NCBI GenBank assembly: GCA_003164715.1
Contig: PLTZ01000061.1
Span: forward strand, 1 to 41,084
DNA length: 41,084 nt
Origin: Opitutaceae bacterium
GTDB taxonomy: Bacteria; Verrucomicrobiota; Verrucomicrobiia; Opitutales; Opitutaceae
Reading direction: 5' to 3'
How positions within the stretch are numbered: the first letter of the stretch is position 1; the number at the start of each line of letters is the position of its first letter. Both the position numbers and the translations under genes were made by a program. Below, piece after piece: positions 7,640-16,547 of this stretch. The notes beneath the pieces are model-generated. The model ran no database searches and was not told the DNA's origin. It saw only the letters and a program-made list of their open reading frames with translations.

Positions 7640-8923
7640 TCAGATTTTCTCGAAAAGCAGGATCGCATCCTCGCAACCGTGCGGCGGCGTCAACGTGTGG
7701 TTCTCCGAGGTGGTGAAAGTCCCGATCCCCTTTCTCACGCCGGTCACGGGATCTATCCACCAGCCCGCGGCTGAGCAGGAGGCGCTGATCCCATGCAGGT
7801 CGAGGGTGACTGGGCCGTCGCCGGTCACGTACGCCAGGATCCAGTCTCCGCCTTCCGACCGCGCTGCGACATCCCTCTTGTTCCCGATTGTAATGATCGC
7901 CCGGTCCGGCACGAGCTTCCACCACTCAATCGACCTGAAGACGTCGCCGAGCACCTTCATCTGCGAGGCGCCGGGAGTATCCCACCATTTTCGCCAGGTG
8001 GGCGGGGACATCCAGTTGCCTGCGTGCCCAAACGAATAGAACCCGCCTGCAAGGCATGCCCAGTACCCGGCGCGGCGGCACTGAAGGGGTGTCGTGCCGT
8101 CCTCCTGCTCGTACCGGGCTTCGCCGCTGACCACCGGCTTTGCGGGGGTCTTTTTGTAATCGGCCGCCACCATGCCATAATTCAAGAGTTCGGAGCTCCA
8201 AGTCTGGATCGTGTTGAACGAAAGCCACGGCTCGGAGTGCATGAAGCTCGATGACTTGGGGCCCGGGTCCGGGTGCATGGTGATCAGGTGGGCGCCCCCG
8301 TCGCCGTCGAGCAGGCCCTGCACAATGGCGTGGATCACCTCCTCGGAATCCGGGGCCGCGTGCGGGTACATGTCCCAGACGATGTTCGTTGCATGCTTGT
8401 AGCGTTGTGCCAGCCATCTGGCCCATGGCCTTGCATTCTGAAGCGTTATCCGGCCCTTTTCCTGGTCCGCCGCGTGGTACACCCCGATGACGAGCACCAT
8501 ATTGTACCTTGCCGCCATCGCGACGACCTCGTCCACCCGCTTGAAGTATTCCTCATTGGGAGTCAGCGGATTGTCGTCGAGCCAGGCTGGCGCCGCCTTC
8601 CAGGGCTTCAGCCCCTTCGTGGCTTCCCATTCGGCAAAATAAAGCCCGGTGATCATGACCTGAACGACGTTGAATCCCTGGGAGCGTCGATTCTGGAGCA
8701 TCGTCTCGGCGTCCTGCGCTGTGAAAAGATGGAAAAGCTCCCATTCTGTGTCTGCCTGCCAGAAAAGCGGCTTGCCATTCTGGTCCACGAAATACCGGCC
8801 GTTGCCGCTGACGTTGATTGTCGAGCTCTTGCGGACTTCTGCGGCCCCGCAGGAAATCGAGACCATGAAGGTCGATAGCAATGCAACCTTACAAAAGGCT
8901 TGAAGGACGCTGTGGTTCCTCAT
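7640..8923 (-). CDS. Secreted DUF4038 (apiosidase-like) glycoside hydrolase
   Basis: A 427-residue exported protein with an N-terminal signal peptide (about 1-27, ending near SISCGAA). It has the DUF4038/apiosidase-like (beta/alpha)8 pattern: ISVNG-type start with NGKPLFWQADTEWELFHL, RRSQGFNVVQVMI, NIVWDMYP and HPDPGPKSSSF. A C-terminal beta domain (about 345-427) of the putative collagen-binding type found in these proteins follows. Family members in GH140 act on plant polysaccharide side chains such as rhamnogalacturonan II, but many relatives are uncharacterised, so the substrate is open. It is transcribed away from the FG-GAP protein gene. None of the LacI-like operators found elsewhere in the window is seen upstream of it, so it probably does not belong to the beta-1,2-glucan regulon. 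Confidence 0.85.
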   Translation of the reverse strand: MRNHSVLQAFCKVALLSTFMVSISCGAAEVRKSSTINVSGNGRYFVDQNGKPLFWQADTEWELFHLFTAQDAETMLQNRRSQGFNVVQVMITGLYFAEWEATKGLKPWKAAPAWLDDNPLTPNEEYFKRVDEVVAMAARYNMVLVIGVYHAADQEKGRITLQNARPWARWLAQRYKHATNIVWDMYPHAAPDSEEVIHAIVQGLLDGDGGAHLITMHPDPGPKSSSFMHSEPWLSFNTIQTWSSELLNYGMVAADYKKTPAKPVVSGEARYEQEDGTTPLQCRRAGYWACLAGGFYSFGHAGNWMSPPTWRKWWDTPGASQMKVLGDVFRSIEWWKLVPDRAIITIGNKRDVAARSEGGDWILAYVTGDGPVTLDLHGISASCSAAGWWIDPVTGVRKGIGTFTTSENHTLTPPHGCEDAILLFEKI

Positions 8924-9274
8924 CCCCGTCTCGATACGCGTTCAATCCGGTTGCGTCAATGGCCCCAACTCCAAGCAGGGCCCGTCGGCACCATCGCGAC
9001 GACGGTCCCGCTTGGGGGCTCAAATCGGGCGGCCTTTATGCTCGAATGCGCATGAGCGAGAGGGCCCAGAGTGGCGCACCTTGGAAACGGAAGCGGCAAG
9101 CATGGCCGGCGCAAAATCCGTCCTTTCGTGGCGTGTAAGCCATGATCTTCGCCGTTTTGAGTGGTTCCCTACGGCCGTTCTGGAGCCCGTGAAAGCAAGA
9201 GACCCCTAGAAGGGTTGGGAAGGCAGCTCCATGTCAGTGTTGATTGCCCGGTTGCCATCGCATACGCAGGAGGC
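8924..9274. other. Divergent intergenic region
   Basis: This lies between the DUF4038 gene (-) and the FG-GAP protein gene (+) and must hold both promoters. I see no clear operator, hairpin or small gene. A GTG at 9161 could start the rightward gene earlier, which would shorten this region. Confidence 0.4.
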
Positions 9275-12200
9275 TTGCCGAACGACGCACTCTTTAACCG
9301 CCGCGAATTCATTCGCTCAGCCCTTGTGCTTTCGGCGGCCGCGGCAGCCTCGAGGAGGCTAGGCGCCGCTCCGGGGGCCGAGAATGGCCTTTCGGCCGAC
9401 TTGGCCTCGGTTCCGTTGGCCGCCCGGTCCGGTCCGCGGGGTTCGACCCTCTTTGCCACGTTGCCGCCGGCGCAAACCGGCCTTAAGGGCAGGAATGCGT
9501 ACGACGACCCGGCGATGTGGGGGCAATACTACAACGAGTTCATGTCCGGCTCGATCGGCACGGGCATCGCCATCGGCGACTACGATGGTGACGGGCGGCC
9601 GGACATCTTCATGGCGAGCAAGACGGGCCCGAACCGGCTCTTCCGCAATCTTGGTGGCTTCCGGTTCGAGGATGTCACCGAGCGAGCCGGCGTCGCCGGC
9701 CCGACGGACGCCTGGAAGCAGGGTGCGGCCTTTGCCGACGTCAACAACGACGGCCTGCTCGACATTTTTGTCTGCCGGTTCAACGCCCCGAACCTGCTCT
9801 ATATCAACCAGGGGGACGGAACCTTCAAGGAGATGGCTCACGCCTACGGGCTCGACGTCACCGACGCGTGCGTGATGGCGGCCTTCTGTGACTACGACCG
9901 AGACGGCTGGCTCGACGTGTACATCACAACCAATCTGCTCAACAAGGCGGCGCACCCCGACGGCCAGCGCGGCTACCTTTTCCGCAACAATCGCGATGGC
10001 ACCTTCACAAACGTGACCGAGCGTGCCGGGATTTCCGGAGAGCTGCAGAGCCATTCGGCCACGTGGTGGGACTATGACGAGGACGGCTGGCCTGACCTTT
10101 ACGTCGCGGCCGATTTTTGGAAGCCCGACCAGCTCTACCGCAACAACCGTGACGGCACCTTTACCGATGTGATCTCCTCGGTCGTCCCGCACATGCCTCA
10201 CTTCTCGATGGGCGCGGACCTGGGCGACCTGAACAATGACGGCCATCTGAGCCTGCTCGTCGCCGATATGGCGGCCAGGACGCGCTACAAGGACCATCGC
10301 GGCATGGCCAAACTCAGGGCCGCGCTTCCGGACGACCAGCAGTATCCCAGAGCCGCACCGCAGTACATGCAGAATGCACTGCTCATCAACACCGGCACCG
10401 GGCGCATGCTCGAGGCCGCGCACTTGGCCGGCCTGCATGCGACCGACTGGACCTTCAGCGTCCGCTTGGAGGATCTCGATCTGGACGGCCGGCTCGACGC
10501 CTATTTCACCAACGGCATGGTGCGCGAGTTCACCAATGCCGACTTGGTGCAGCGTTCCTTGTCCGCGGAGAGCCAGGCGGAGAGCATCCGGGTGATGAAG
10601 GCGAGCCCACGGCTGGCCGAGCGGCACCTGGCATTCCGCAACCTCGGCGACCTGCGCTTTGAGGAGGTCAGCGCGGCATGGGGGCTTGATCATGTCGGGG
10701 TCGGCTTTGGCGCGGCGTTTGGCGACCTCGACGGCGATGGGGACCTCGACCTGGTCTTCGCCAGCTACGACGGCGAGCTCACCCTCTGCCGCAACGACGT
10801 CGACACCGGCCACGCGGTTGTGCTCGAGTTGCGCGGCACGGCATCGAACCGCTTCGGAATCGGTGCCACGGTGCGGATCGTTACCGCGGACGCGACGCAG
10901 ATGCGCACGCTCACCCTCGCCCGCGGCTACAGCTCCACGAGCGAGCCGATCGTGCACTTTGGCCTCGGCAGCAATGCCGTCATTGAGCGGCTCACCGTCG
11001 AGTGGCCGAGCGGCCGCGTCCAGACGTTCAGCAACCTTGCGGCCGACCGGCGCTACACCATCACGGAGCCATCAAATGCGCCGGCGGCGGCACAGCCCGC
11101 GCGGCCCGCCGCGCAGTTCACCGAGGCCGGCCATGCTGCGCATCTCGATATCGCCAACCATGAGGTTCCGCTGAATGAACCGGCTCAGCAGCCGCTCTTT
11201 CCGTTTCGATTCAACAGGCCGGGGCCCGCGGCGGCTTTCGCGGACTTTGATGGCGACGGGGAGGACGATCTCGCTTTGGGCGGAGTGTCGGGTGAGGCAG
11301 GTCATCTGATGTCCAATCTAGGTGGCGGCCTGTTTCTTCTCTACGGGGCGAACGTGTTTAATGAGAATGTGGAAGTGGCTGACGGACCAATTCTTGCGTT
11401 TGATGCGGACGCGGATGGAAGGATGGACTTGCTCGTCACCAAGGCTGGCGTCGCGGCGCCTGCCGATTCACCGGCTTACCAACCGCGTCTCCTGCTCAAT
11501 GACGGCCGAGGCCAGTTCACGGTCGCGCCAGTCGGGGTCATTCCTGCGCTTCCCATCAGCGTGGGGGCCGTGGCGGCCGCCGACTTCGAGCGATCCGGCC
11601 GGCTCGGCATATTCATCGGCGGTCGCATCGTGCCGGGGCGCTATCCCCAGGCGCCGCGCAGCGCACTGCTCGCGTGGCGCGACGGCCGCTATGTCAATGT
11701 GATCGGCGAACTGGCGCCCTCGCTCGAGACGCGCGGCATGGTCACAGCCGCGCTCTGGAGCGATGTGGACGGCGATGGCTGGCCCGATCTGCTGGTCACG
11801 TACGACTGGGGTCCGGTCGCATGCTATCGAAATGTGAATGGAAAGCGTTTTGAGGACGTGACGGAGAAACTCGGCTTCGCTTCCGCCGGAAACGGCTGGT
11901 GGCGCTCGCTGGCGGTAGCGGACTTCAACGGCGACGGCCGGCCTGACTTTGTGGCGGGCAACATAGGGCTTAACACGCGCTATCGCGCCTCCGCCACGGA
12001 GCCGGCCGTGCTTTACGCAAACGTGGTGCTTGACGGCTCGGCTCCACAGCTTGTCGAGGCGCAGGCCGACGGCGGCAGTTGGTATCCTCTGCGCACGCGC
12101 GAGACGCTGGCGAGCGCATTCCCCTCGCTGGGGCGCCGTTTCCCCACGGCCGAGTCCTATGCGAAGGCCACGCTTGAGGAGGTGTTTCCAGCGGCTTCCC

Positions 12201-12886
12201 TGGCGGCAGCCACCAAGTATGTAGCGACCGAACTGCGCAGCGGGGTGTTTCTTTCGCAACCGGACGGCACCTACCGCTTTTCGCCGCTGCCGCGGCTCGC
12301 CCAGATCGCGCCGGTCCACGGCGTCGTGGCCGGCGATTTCGACGGTGACGGCCGCACCGACATCATGCTGGTCGGCAACTCCTATGCGCCGATTCCCGAG
12401 ACGGGCCGGTTCGATGGCGGCTTGGGATGGCTGCTTCGCGGCGACGGCGCGGGAGGATTCACCCCCGTGCCCGCGGCCGAGAGCGGGATCATCGTGCCCG
12501 GCGACGCCCGGGCGCTGGCGGTGGCGGATTTGAACCAGGATGGCTGGCCGGATGTCTTCGTGACCCGCAGCAACGACGTCCCGCTGACCTTTCTGAACGG
12601 CGGCCTTCCCGGCCGGAACAGTTTCGGAGTGGCGCTGCGCGGTGCGCCGGGAAACCCGACGGCTGTCGGGGCCCGACTCACGCTGCTCCTTGGCAACGGC
12701 TCGACCCAGACCGCCGAGGTCAGCGCCGGCTCGGGGTATCTGTCGCAGTCGAGCGCGACGACGTTCTTCGGATACCCGGTCTCGGCTCCGCCCGTTCGCC
12801 TGCGGATTCGCTGGCCCGATGGTCGCGAAACAGAGCACACCTTTACCACGCCTCCGCCGAAACTGCTGCGGCTTTCACGGACTTAG
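9275..12886 (+). CDS. Tat-exported FG-GAP/VCBS repeat protein with two UnbV/ASPIC-like domains (CRTAC1-like)
   Basis: About 1203 residues. The start has a twin-arginine signal (NRREFIRS followed by an Ala-rich core, residues 8-27). I prefer the TTG at 9275 because it gives a normal Tat n-region, although AGGAGG at 9268 sits too close; an in-frame GTG at 9161 is the alternative. The body is a chain of calcium-binding FG-GAP repeats of the form DYDGDGRPDIF, DVNNDGLLDIF and DFDGDGRTDIM, predicted to form beta-propellers. It falls into two halves, each ending in a UnbV/ASPIC-like domain (about 525-598 and 1127-1203). Such proteins are cell-surface or periplasmic and often sit next to TonB receptors. 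The function is unknown; binding of glycans or other proteins is a reasonable guess. Confidence 0.85.
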   Translation: MPNDALFNRREFIRSALVLSAAAAASRRLGAAPGAENGLSADLASVPLAARSGPRGSTLFATLPPAQTGLKGRNAYDDPAMWGQYYNEFMSGSIGTGIAIGDYDGDGRPDIFMASKTGPNRLFRNLGGFRFEDVTERAGVAGPTDAWKQGAAFADVNNDGLLDIFVCRFNAPNLLYINQGDGTFKEMAHAYGLDVTDACVMAAFCDYDRDGWLDVYITTNLLNKAAHPDGQRGYLFRNNRDGTFTNVTERAGISGELQSHSATWWDYDEDGWPDLYVAADFWKPDQLYRNNRDGTFTDVISSVVPHMPHFSMGADLGDLNNDGHLSLLVADMAARTRYKDHRGMAKLRAALPDDQQYPRAAPQYMQNALLINTGTGRMLEAAHLAGLHATDWTFSVRLEDLDLDGRLDAYFTNGMVREFTNADLVQRSLSAESQAESIRVMKASPRLAERHLAFRNLGDLRFEEVSAAWGLDHVGVGFGAAFGDLDGDGDLDLVFASYDGELTLCRNDVDTGHAVVLELRGTASNRFGIGATVRIVTADATQMRTLTLARGYSSTSEPIVHFGLGSNAVIERLTVEWPSGRVQTFSNLAADRRYTITEPSNAPAAAQPARPAAQFTEAGHAAHLDIANHEVPLNEPAQQPLFPFRFNRPGPAAAFADFDGDGEDDLALGGVSGEAGHLMSNLGGGLFLLYGANVFNENVEVADGPILAFDADADGRMDLLVTKAGVAAPADSPAYQPRLLLNDGRGQFTVAPVGVIPALPISVGAVAAADFERSGRLGIFIGGRIVPGRYPQAPRSALLAWRDGRYVNVIGELAPSLETRGMVTAALWSDVDGDGWPDLLVTYDWGPVACYRNVNGKRFEDVTEKLGFASAGNGWWRSLAVADFNGDGRPDFVAGNIGLNTRYRASATEPAVLYANVVLDGSAPQLVEAQADGGSWYPLRTRETLASAFPSLGRRFPTAESYAKATLEEVFPAASLAAATKYVATELRSGVFLSQPDGTYRFSPLPRLAQIAPVHGVVAGDFDGDGRTDIMLVGNSYAPIPETGRFDGGLGWLLRGDGAGGFTPVPAAESGIIVPGDARALAVADLNQDGWPDVFVTRSNDVPLTFLNGGLPGRNSFGVALRGAPGNPTAVGARLTLLLGNGSTQTAEVSAGSGYLSQSSATTFFGYPVSAPPVRLRIRWPDGRETEHTFTTPPPKLLRLSRT

Positions 12887-12973
12887 GGCCCGCGTCCTCC
12901 CTCTCCAACAATCCGCGAAAGGGGTAGCGGACAAAGGCCCGAAAACGCCGCTACGGCCCCTGACGAGTCGCCC

Positions 12974-13013
12974 AAACAAAAACGCCATCCGGCGCGAAGC
13001 GCAGGATGGCGTT
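12974..13013 (-). terminator. Intrinsic terminator of the TonB-dependent receptor gene
   Basis: Read on the minus strand, a perfect 10-bp stem (AACGCCATCC at 13013-13004, pairing with 12990-12981) with a 13-base loop is followed by TTTTTGTTT. It lies about 50 bp past the receptor's stop. It could also slow rightward transcription from the FG-GAP gene, but the T-run is only on the minus-strand side. Confidence 0.85.
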
Positions 13014-13064
13014 GGATGGAGTCAGAGGCCGCGGGCTGCCGAGGCCTCTGCTCGCACGATGGCC

Positions 13065-15878
13065 TTAGAAGTATAGCGAAGCGGTGAACGTGAACTTCCT
13101 CGGCGGGTAGAAGTTCCAGTCCATCGGCGTCGTGCCGTTGTAACTCATGAATTCCAAAGTATTGCTTCCGAACAGGTTGTCCACATTGACCTGGAATCGC
13201 CAGTGCAATTTCCGGCCGAACGTGTACATGGTCCTCGAGTAGGCTAGGAGCGCCGAATAGGTCGTGATGGAGTTGGTAGAGTTGACTTGGTCAATCTGCC
13301 GAGCACCCCGCTCCGCTGCGCCGAAACCAAATTCGAGGCCCTTGAACGTCGGGTCCGAGAACGTGTACGTCGCGAACGCGTTAAAGTGGTCCTTCTCTAC
13401 TTGGGCGGCGAGGGTGGGCACCGCTGCCACCGCGTAGCCGTTCTTTGCATTGGTGAGGTCCGACGCCAGCTTCTGGTCGGCGGTCGTGGTACCCGCGGCC
13501 ACGGCGGACCACTCCGACAGGTGCGCGTTGAAGTAGTTGAGGCCGTCGATGCCGTCATTGGTGTCCTGGCCCTTGGGCCTGGCGTAGTGGACCTCCAGGC
13601 GGATGTTCTCGGTTGGGTTTGCGACCACCTCCACCTCGTAACCGGTGTACTTCACGTCATAGATCGTAGAGTACTGCATCGCCGCCCCACCGAACGCGGT
13701 GGTTCCGTTGATCTGACCGGCGGGTCCGATGTCGCGCGCCGTTCCACCGGCCACCAGATAGTCGTCCCAGATGTTCTGGAAGCCGGGGTCGAAGCCGCCG
13801 ATGACGTTTGACGCGGTGTCCTTGTAGTAGGAGAGGGAGGCGTAATACTTGCCGTCCTTCGTCGTGAGGCGGGCACCGATGTTCTGGCCCTTGCCCTTTG
13901 ACGTCCCGTACTCTTGCCCCTGCAGGCCGGGCGCGTATCCGCCGCTCGCGGGTGTGGCGTTGGTGGACTCGTTGGCGAAGAAGCCAAGCCAGTCCGTGGC
14001 GTACCCGATGAGGCCAACGGAATAGGTGTCGCTCTTTGAACTTCCGGTCACAACCGGGTTGCTGGTGCCGCGCAGGCCGACCTTGCTGTAGTCGACCTCG
14101 TCCCGCCGCGCGCCATAGGTGAGATCCAAGCGATCGCCCCAAAGGCGGGTCTGCCCAAAGGCCCCGCCGTACTTGACGGTCTGCGTCGAGTTGAAGTCAT
14201 ACCAGTTGAACGGCGCGGCAATGTACTTCACGTAGCCAGGCACGTTGAGGGTCGGCTGGGGATTGTTCCAGTAGACGCGCGCCCAGACCATGTCCATGGT
14301 CCAGTTGTTGGAGTTCCAGTTGTTCTGGTCCAATTGTGTGTCGTCCGCGAGGAACTGGCGGGCGTCGTACGCGACGGTCTGCTGGCCCATCGATACGCTG
14401 AACACCTGTTTGAGCGGCACGTTGAATAGCGACGTGTCGAAGTGGTACGAGACCTGGCCGCGGACCTCGGTCACCCAGTGGTCCTGGACCTGCTTGTCGA
14501 GAAAGTAGTCCGAGTAGAGCTGTCCGACGTTCGGGTTCGCCTGGCCGTTGGGCAGCTGATTGTTGAGGTCGCGGGACACATTGTTCGCACCTTCAAAGTT
14601 GATAGAGTACTGGTCGTCCACGTAGTGGTAGGCCGCGAGCTCAAGATCCAAGTTGTCGCTGATCTTTTGGTCGAAGGTGACCGTGAAATCGAGGGCTTGG
14701 GGCTTCAGGTAGCCGTCCGTCGGGGCGATCGTGAAATCCCTGCTCGGCAGCGCCATGATGGTCGTGCCGCCGGTCGGGGCGTAGCTGAAGGAGTCGGGCC
14801 GCAGGTAGGCGCCCCACGCGATATTGTTCGTGCCCATCGTGGTCACGCCCTTCGACCAGTTCATGATCCCCATGCCGGGGATGAGCACGTTGTAATTGGG
14901 CAGACCCCAGCCCGACATTCCCGTCACGCCAGGAGCGCCTGCGGTCGTCTGGGGGTTGGCGCCCTCGTTCGCGATGGCGGCGCCCCAGGTGGGGGCCACG
15001 GTCTTGCCATCCCAGAGCGAGACGTTGTCCTGATAGGTCGGGCCGAAGATCGCCTTCTTCTCGTTCCATCCCTGGAGCTCAACGCGCAGCTGTGAGGTGT
15101 CCTTGTTGAACTTATAGGTGCCGGCGATCGTGGCGCCCAGCTTGTGGTGGAAGTCGCCGTCCCTGAATCCCTGTTCGTCCGCTGCGACGGCGTTGAACCG
15201 GATGGCCAAGTTGCCGACGGCTTCGTTCACGTCCATGGTAAACCGATAGCCACCCCAGGAATTTCCCTGCAGCTCCACGTTCTCGAAGTTCTTGTCGAAC
15301 CGCGCGGTCTTCGTATACGCGTTCACGGAACCGCCGATGTCGCCGATGCCGAAGAGGATGGAATTCGGGCCCTCGTCGAATTCGACGCGGTCGATGTCGT
15401 AGGTGTCCTCCACGATGAAAGTCGGGAAGTAGTTCCTCGTTGGCGGAGTGCCTCCTTGCACGCTCTGGCCGCCGCGGCTGCTGATCGACCAGTAATTGAA
15501 CACGCTGCCGCCTGAGCCGCCGTTGAGACCGCTGCGGTCACTCGTCATCACGGTGTTGAGCGACCACGGAAGCAGGTCATTCAAGTTGGTCACGGACAAG
15601 TCCTCGATAAACTGCCCCGTGATCGTCGACATCGGCGCCGGCGTGTCGCGGATGGGAGCTGCGTACCGCCCGCCGGCCAGTGAATCGGTGGCGATGTAGC
15701 CATTGTCCTTGGCGGTGTCGACCGTGAACGGGTCCATTGTGACCACTGCTTGGTCAGGCGTGGGGTTCGCGGCTGCTTCGGGCTGCGCAGTCTGCGCGGT
15801 CTGCGCCTTGGCGTAGGCGCCAAGGCCGAGCGTCAGCACAAGAGCCAACGCGGATCTGCTTGATCGTAGGGTATGCAT
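13065..15878 (-). CDS. TonB-dependent outer-membrane receptor
   Basis: A 937-residue receptor. I place the start at the ATG at 15878, where a typical signal peptide begins (MHTLRSSRSALALVLTLGLG, cleaved near AKAQ); a longer frame upstream adds 44 unlikely residues. After a short linker comes a TonB-box-like MDPFTVDT, then the plug (NGYIATDSLAGGRYAAPIRD, RVEFDEGPNSILFG, GGSVNAYTK). The beta-barrel runs to a C-terminal aromatic (ASLYF), as needed for BAM insertion. This plug style, without SusD or an N-terminal CNA-B domain, is common in Opitutaceae. A LacI-like operator (16397-16410) lies in the long upstream region, so the likely cargo is beta-1,2-glucan fragments. The gene ends in a strong terminator. 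Confidence 0.93.
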   Translation of the reverse strand: MHTLRSSRSALALVLTLGLGAYAKAQTAQTAQPEAAANPTPDQAVVTMDPFTVDTAKDNGYIATDSLAGGRYAAPIRDTPAPMSTITGQFIEDLSVTNLNDLLPWSLNTVMTSDRSGLNGGSGGSVFNYWSISSRGGQSVQGGTPPTRNYFPTFIVEDTYDIDRVEFDEGPNSILFGIGDIGGSVNAYTKTARFDKNFENVELQGNSWGGYRFTMDVNEAVGNLAIRFNAVAADEQGFRDGDFHHKLGATIAGTYKFNKDTSQLRVELQGWNEKKAIFGPTYQDNVSLWDGKTVAPTWGAAIANEGANPQTTAGAPGVTGMSGWGLPNYNVLIPGMGIMNWSKGVTTMGTNNIAWGAYLRPDSFSYAPTGGTTIMALPSRDFTIAPTDGYLKPQALDFTVTFDQKISDNLDLELAAYHYVDDQYSINFEGANNVSRDLNNQLPNGQANPNVGQLYSDYFLDKQVQDHWVTEVRGQVSYHFDTSLFNVPLKQVFSVSMGQQTVAYDARQFLADDTQLDQNNWNSNNWTMDMVWARVYWNNPQPTLNVPGYVKYIAAPFNWYDFNSTQTVKYGGAFGQTRLWGDRLDLTYGARRDEVDYSKVGLRGTSNPVVTGSSKSDTYSVGLIGYATDWLGFFANESTNATPASGGYAPGLQGQEYGTSKGKGQNIGARLTTKDGKYYASLSYYKDTASNVIGGFDPGFQNIWDDYLVAGGTARDIGPAGQINGTTAFGGAAMQYSTIYDVKYTGYEVEVVANPTENIRLEVHYARPKGQDTNDGIDGLNYFNAHLSEWSAVAAGTTTADQKLASDLTNAKNGYAVAAVPTLAAQVEKDHFNAFATYTFSDPTFKGLEFGFGAAERGARQIDQVNSTNSITTYSALLAYSRTMYTFGRKLHWRFQVNVDNLFGSNTLEFMSYNGTTPMDWNFYPPRKFTFTASLYF

Positions 15879-16547
15879 GTTGTGGGGATCTAGGAATGAG
15901 GAGCGGAACCTGTCCGGAAAATGCTCCGGCTTCGGCCCGATCACGGGTAAGAGGCGGGGTAGTGCAGGTGGGGCAATCACGGTGACGTGGGTCAACCGTG
16001 CGAAGAACAATTTATGATAACGGTGTCATTGCAACCCTGAAATTACCGATTTCTCTGTCGCCCGAGAGGCCCCGGACAATCGAGGAACGGCCGCAAAACC
16101 GCTCTGGGGACCTTTTCCGCGCGAAGGTGCCTGCCAGGTCCGGACGATGCCCGTCTGCGAACGACCAGTTTCCTTGATAAGGGAAATTAGCGCATTTCTA
16201 AGTAATTGTTATATGCGTTCTAAGGCCGACCTGCACACAATCTACCGAGGCTTTATCCGCCGATTGTGCCGCGGGTACCTTGCTCAGGATCGTGCGGGCT
16301 AAGGGCGGCGGACGATGGGAGATCCGGCCAGTTTCCAAGGTCTTTCTGTCGCTGTTGCGGCAATGTGGATGCCCGTCCTCGCGCCTAGGATATAAATGCA
16401 AATGTTAGCAATGCCCTTGGTAGTCGCCCGGCGTGCGGGGTGGGCTGGCCGCGATCTTAGTTGGAGAACCTGCGCCGTTTTTTGAGAGGGCTGCCTAGGT
16501 GCGAGTACCGTGCTGGCGCCCTCGCTCAAGTCCGGAAGCAATTGAGG
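15879..16547. other. Long upstream region of the receptor gene
   Basis: This 669-bp gap separates the GH144 gene from the receptor gene, both leftward. I see no gene. The right part (16385-16412) holds one LacI-like operator in an AT-rich patch (tataaatgcaaatg), so the receptor probably has its own promoter there and a long 5' leader of up to about 500 nt. I recognise no riboswitch fold in the leader. Confidence 0.5.
16397..16410 (+). promoter_or_regulatory. LacI-like operator, copy B (receptor promoter region)
   Basis: TGCAAATGTTAGCA. This copy is close to a perfect palindrome (TGCAAA and TTAGCA around TG). It matches the other four copies at 11-13 of 14 positions. It lies about 520 bp upstream of the TonB receptor start and about 140 bp past the GH144 stop. 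Confidence 0.7.

Noticed and set aside
9359-10957. Long antisense open frame (532 codons) under the FG-GAP gene
   Set aside because: It mirrors the GC-rich repeat codons of the real gene, and its protein has no family features. The same holds for antisense frames at 11468-12838 and 27988-29136.
15879-16396. Riboswitch or small RNA in the long receptor leader
   Set aside because: The length is suggestive, but I could not recognise any conserved aptamer core or a convincing terminator within it.
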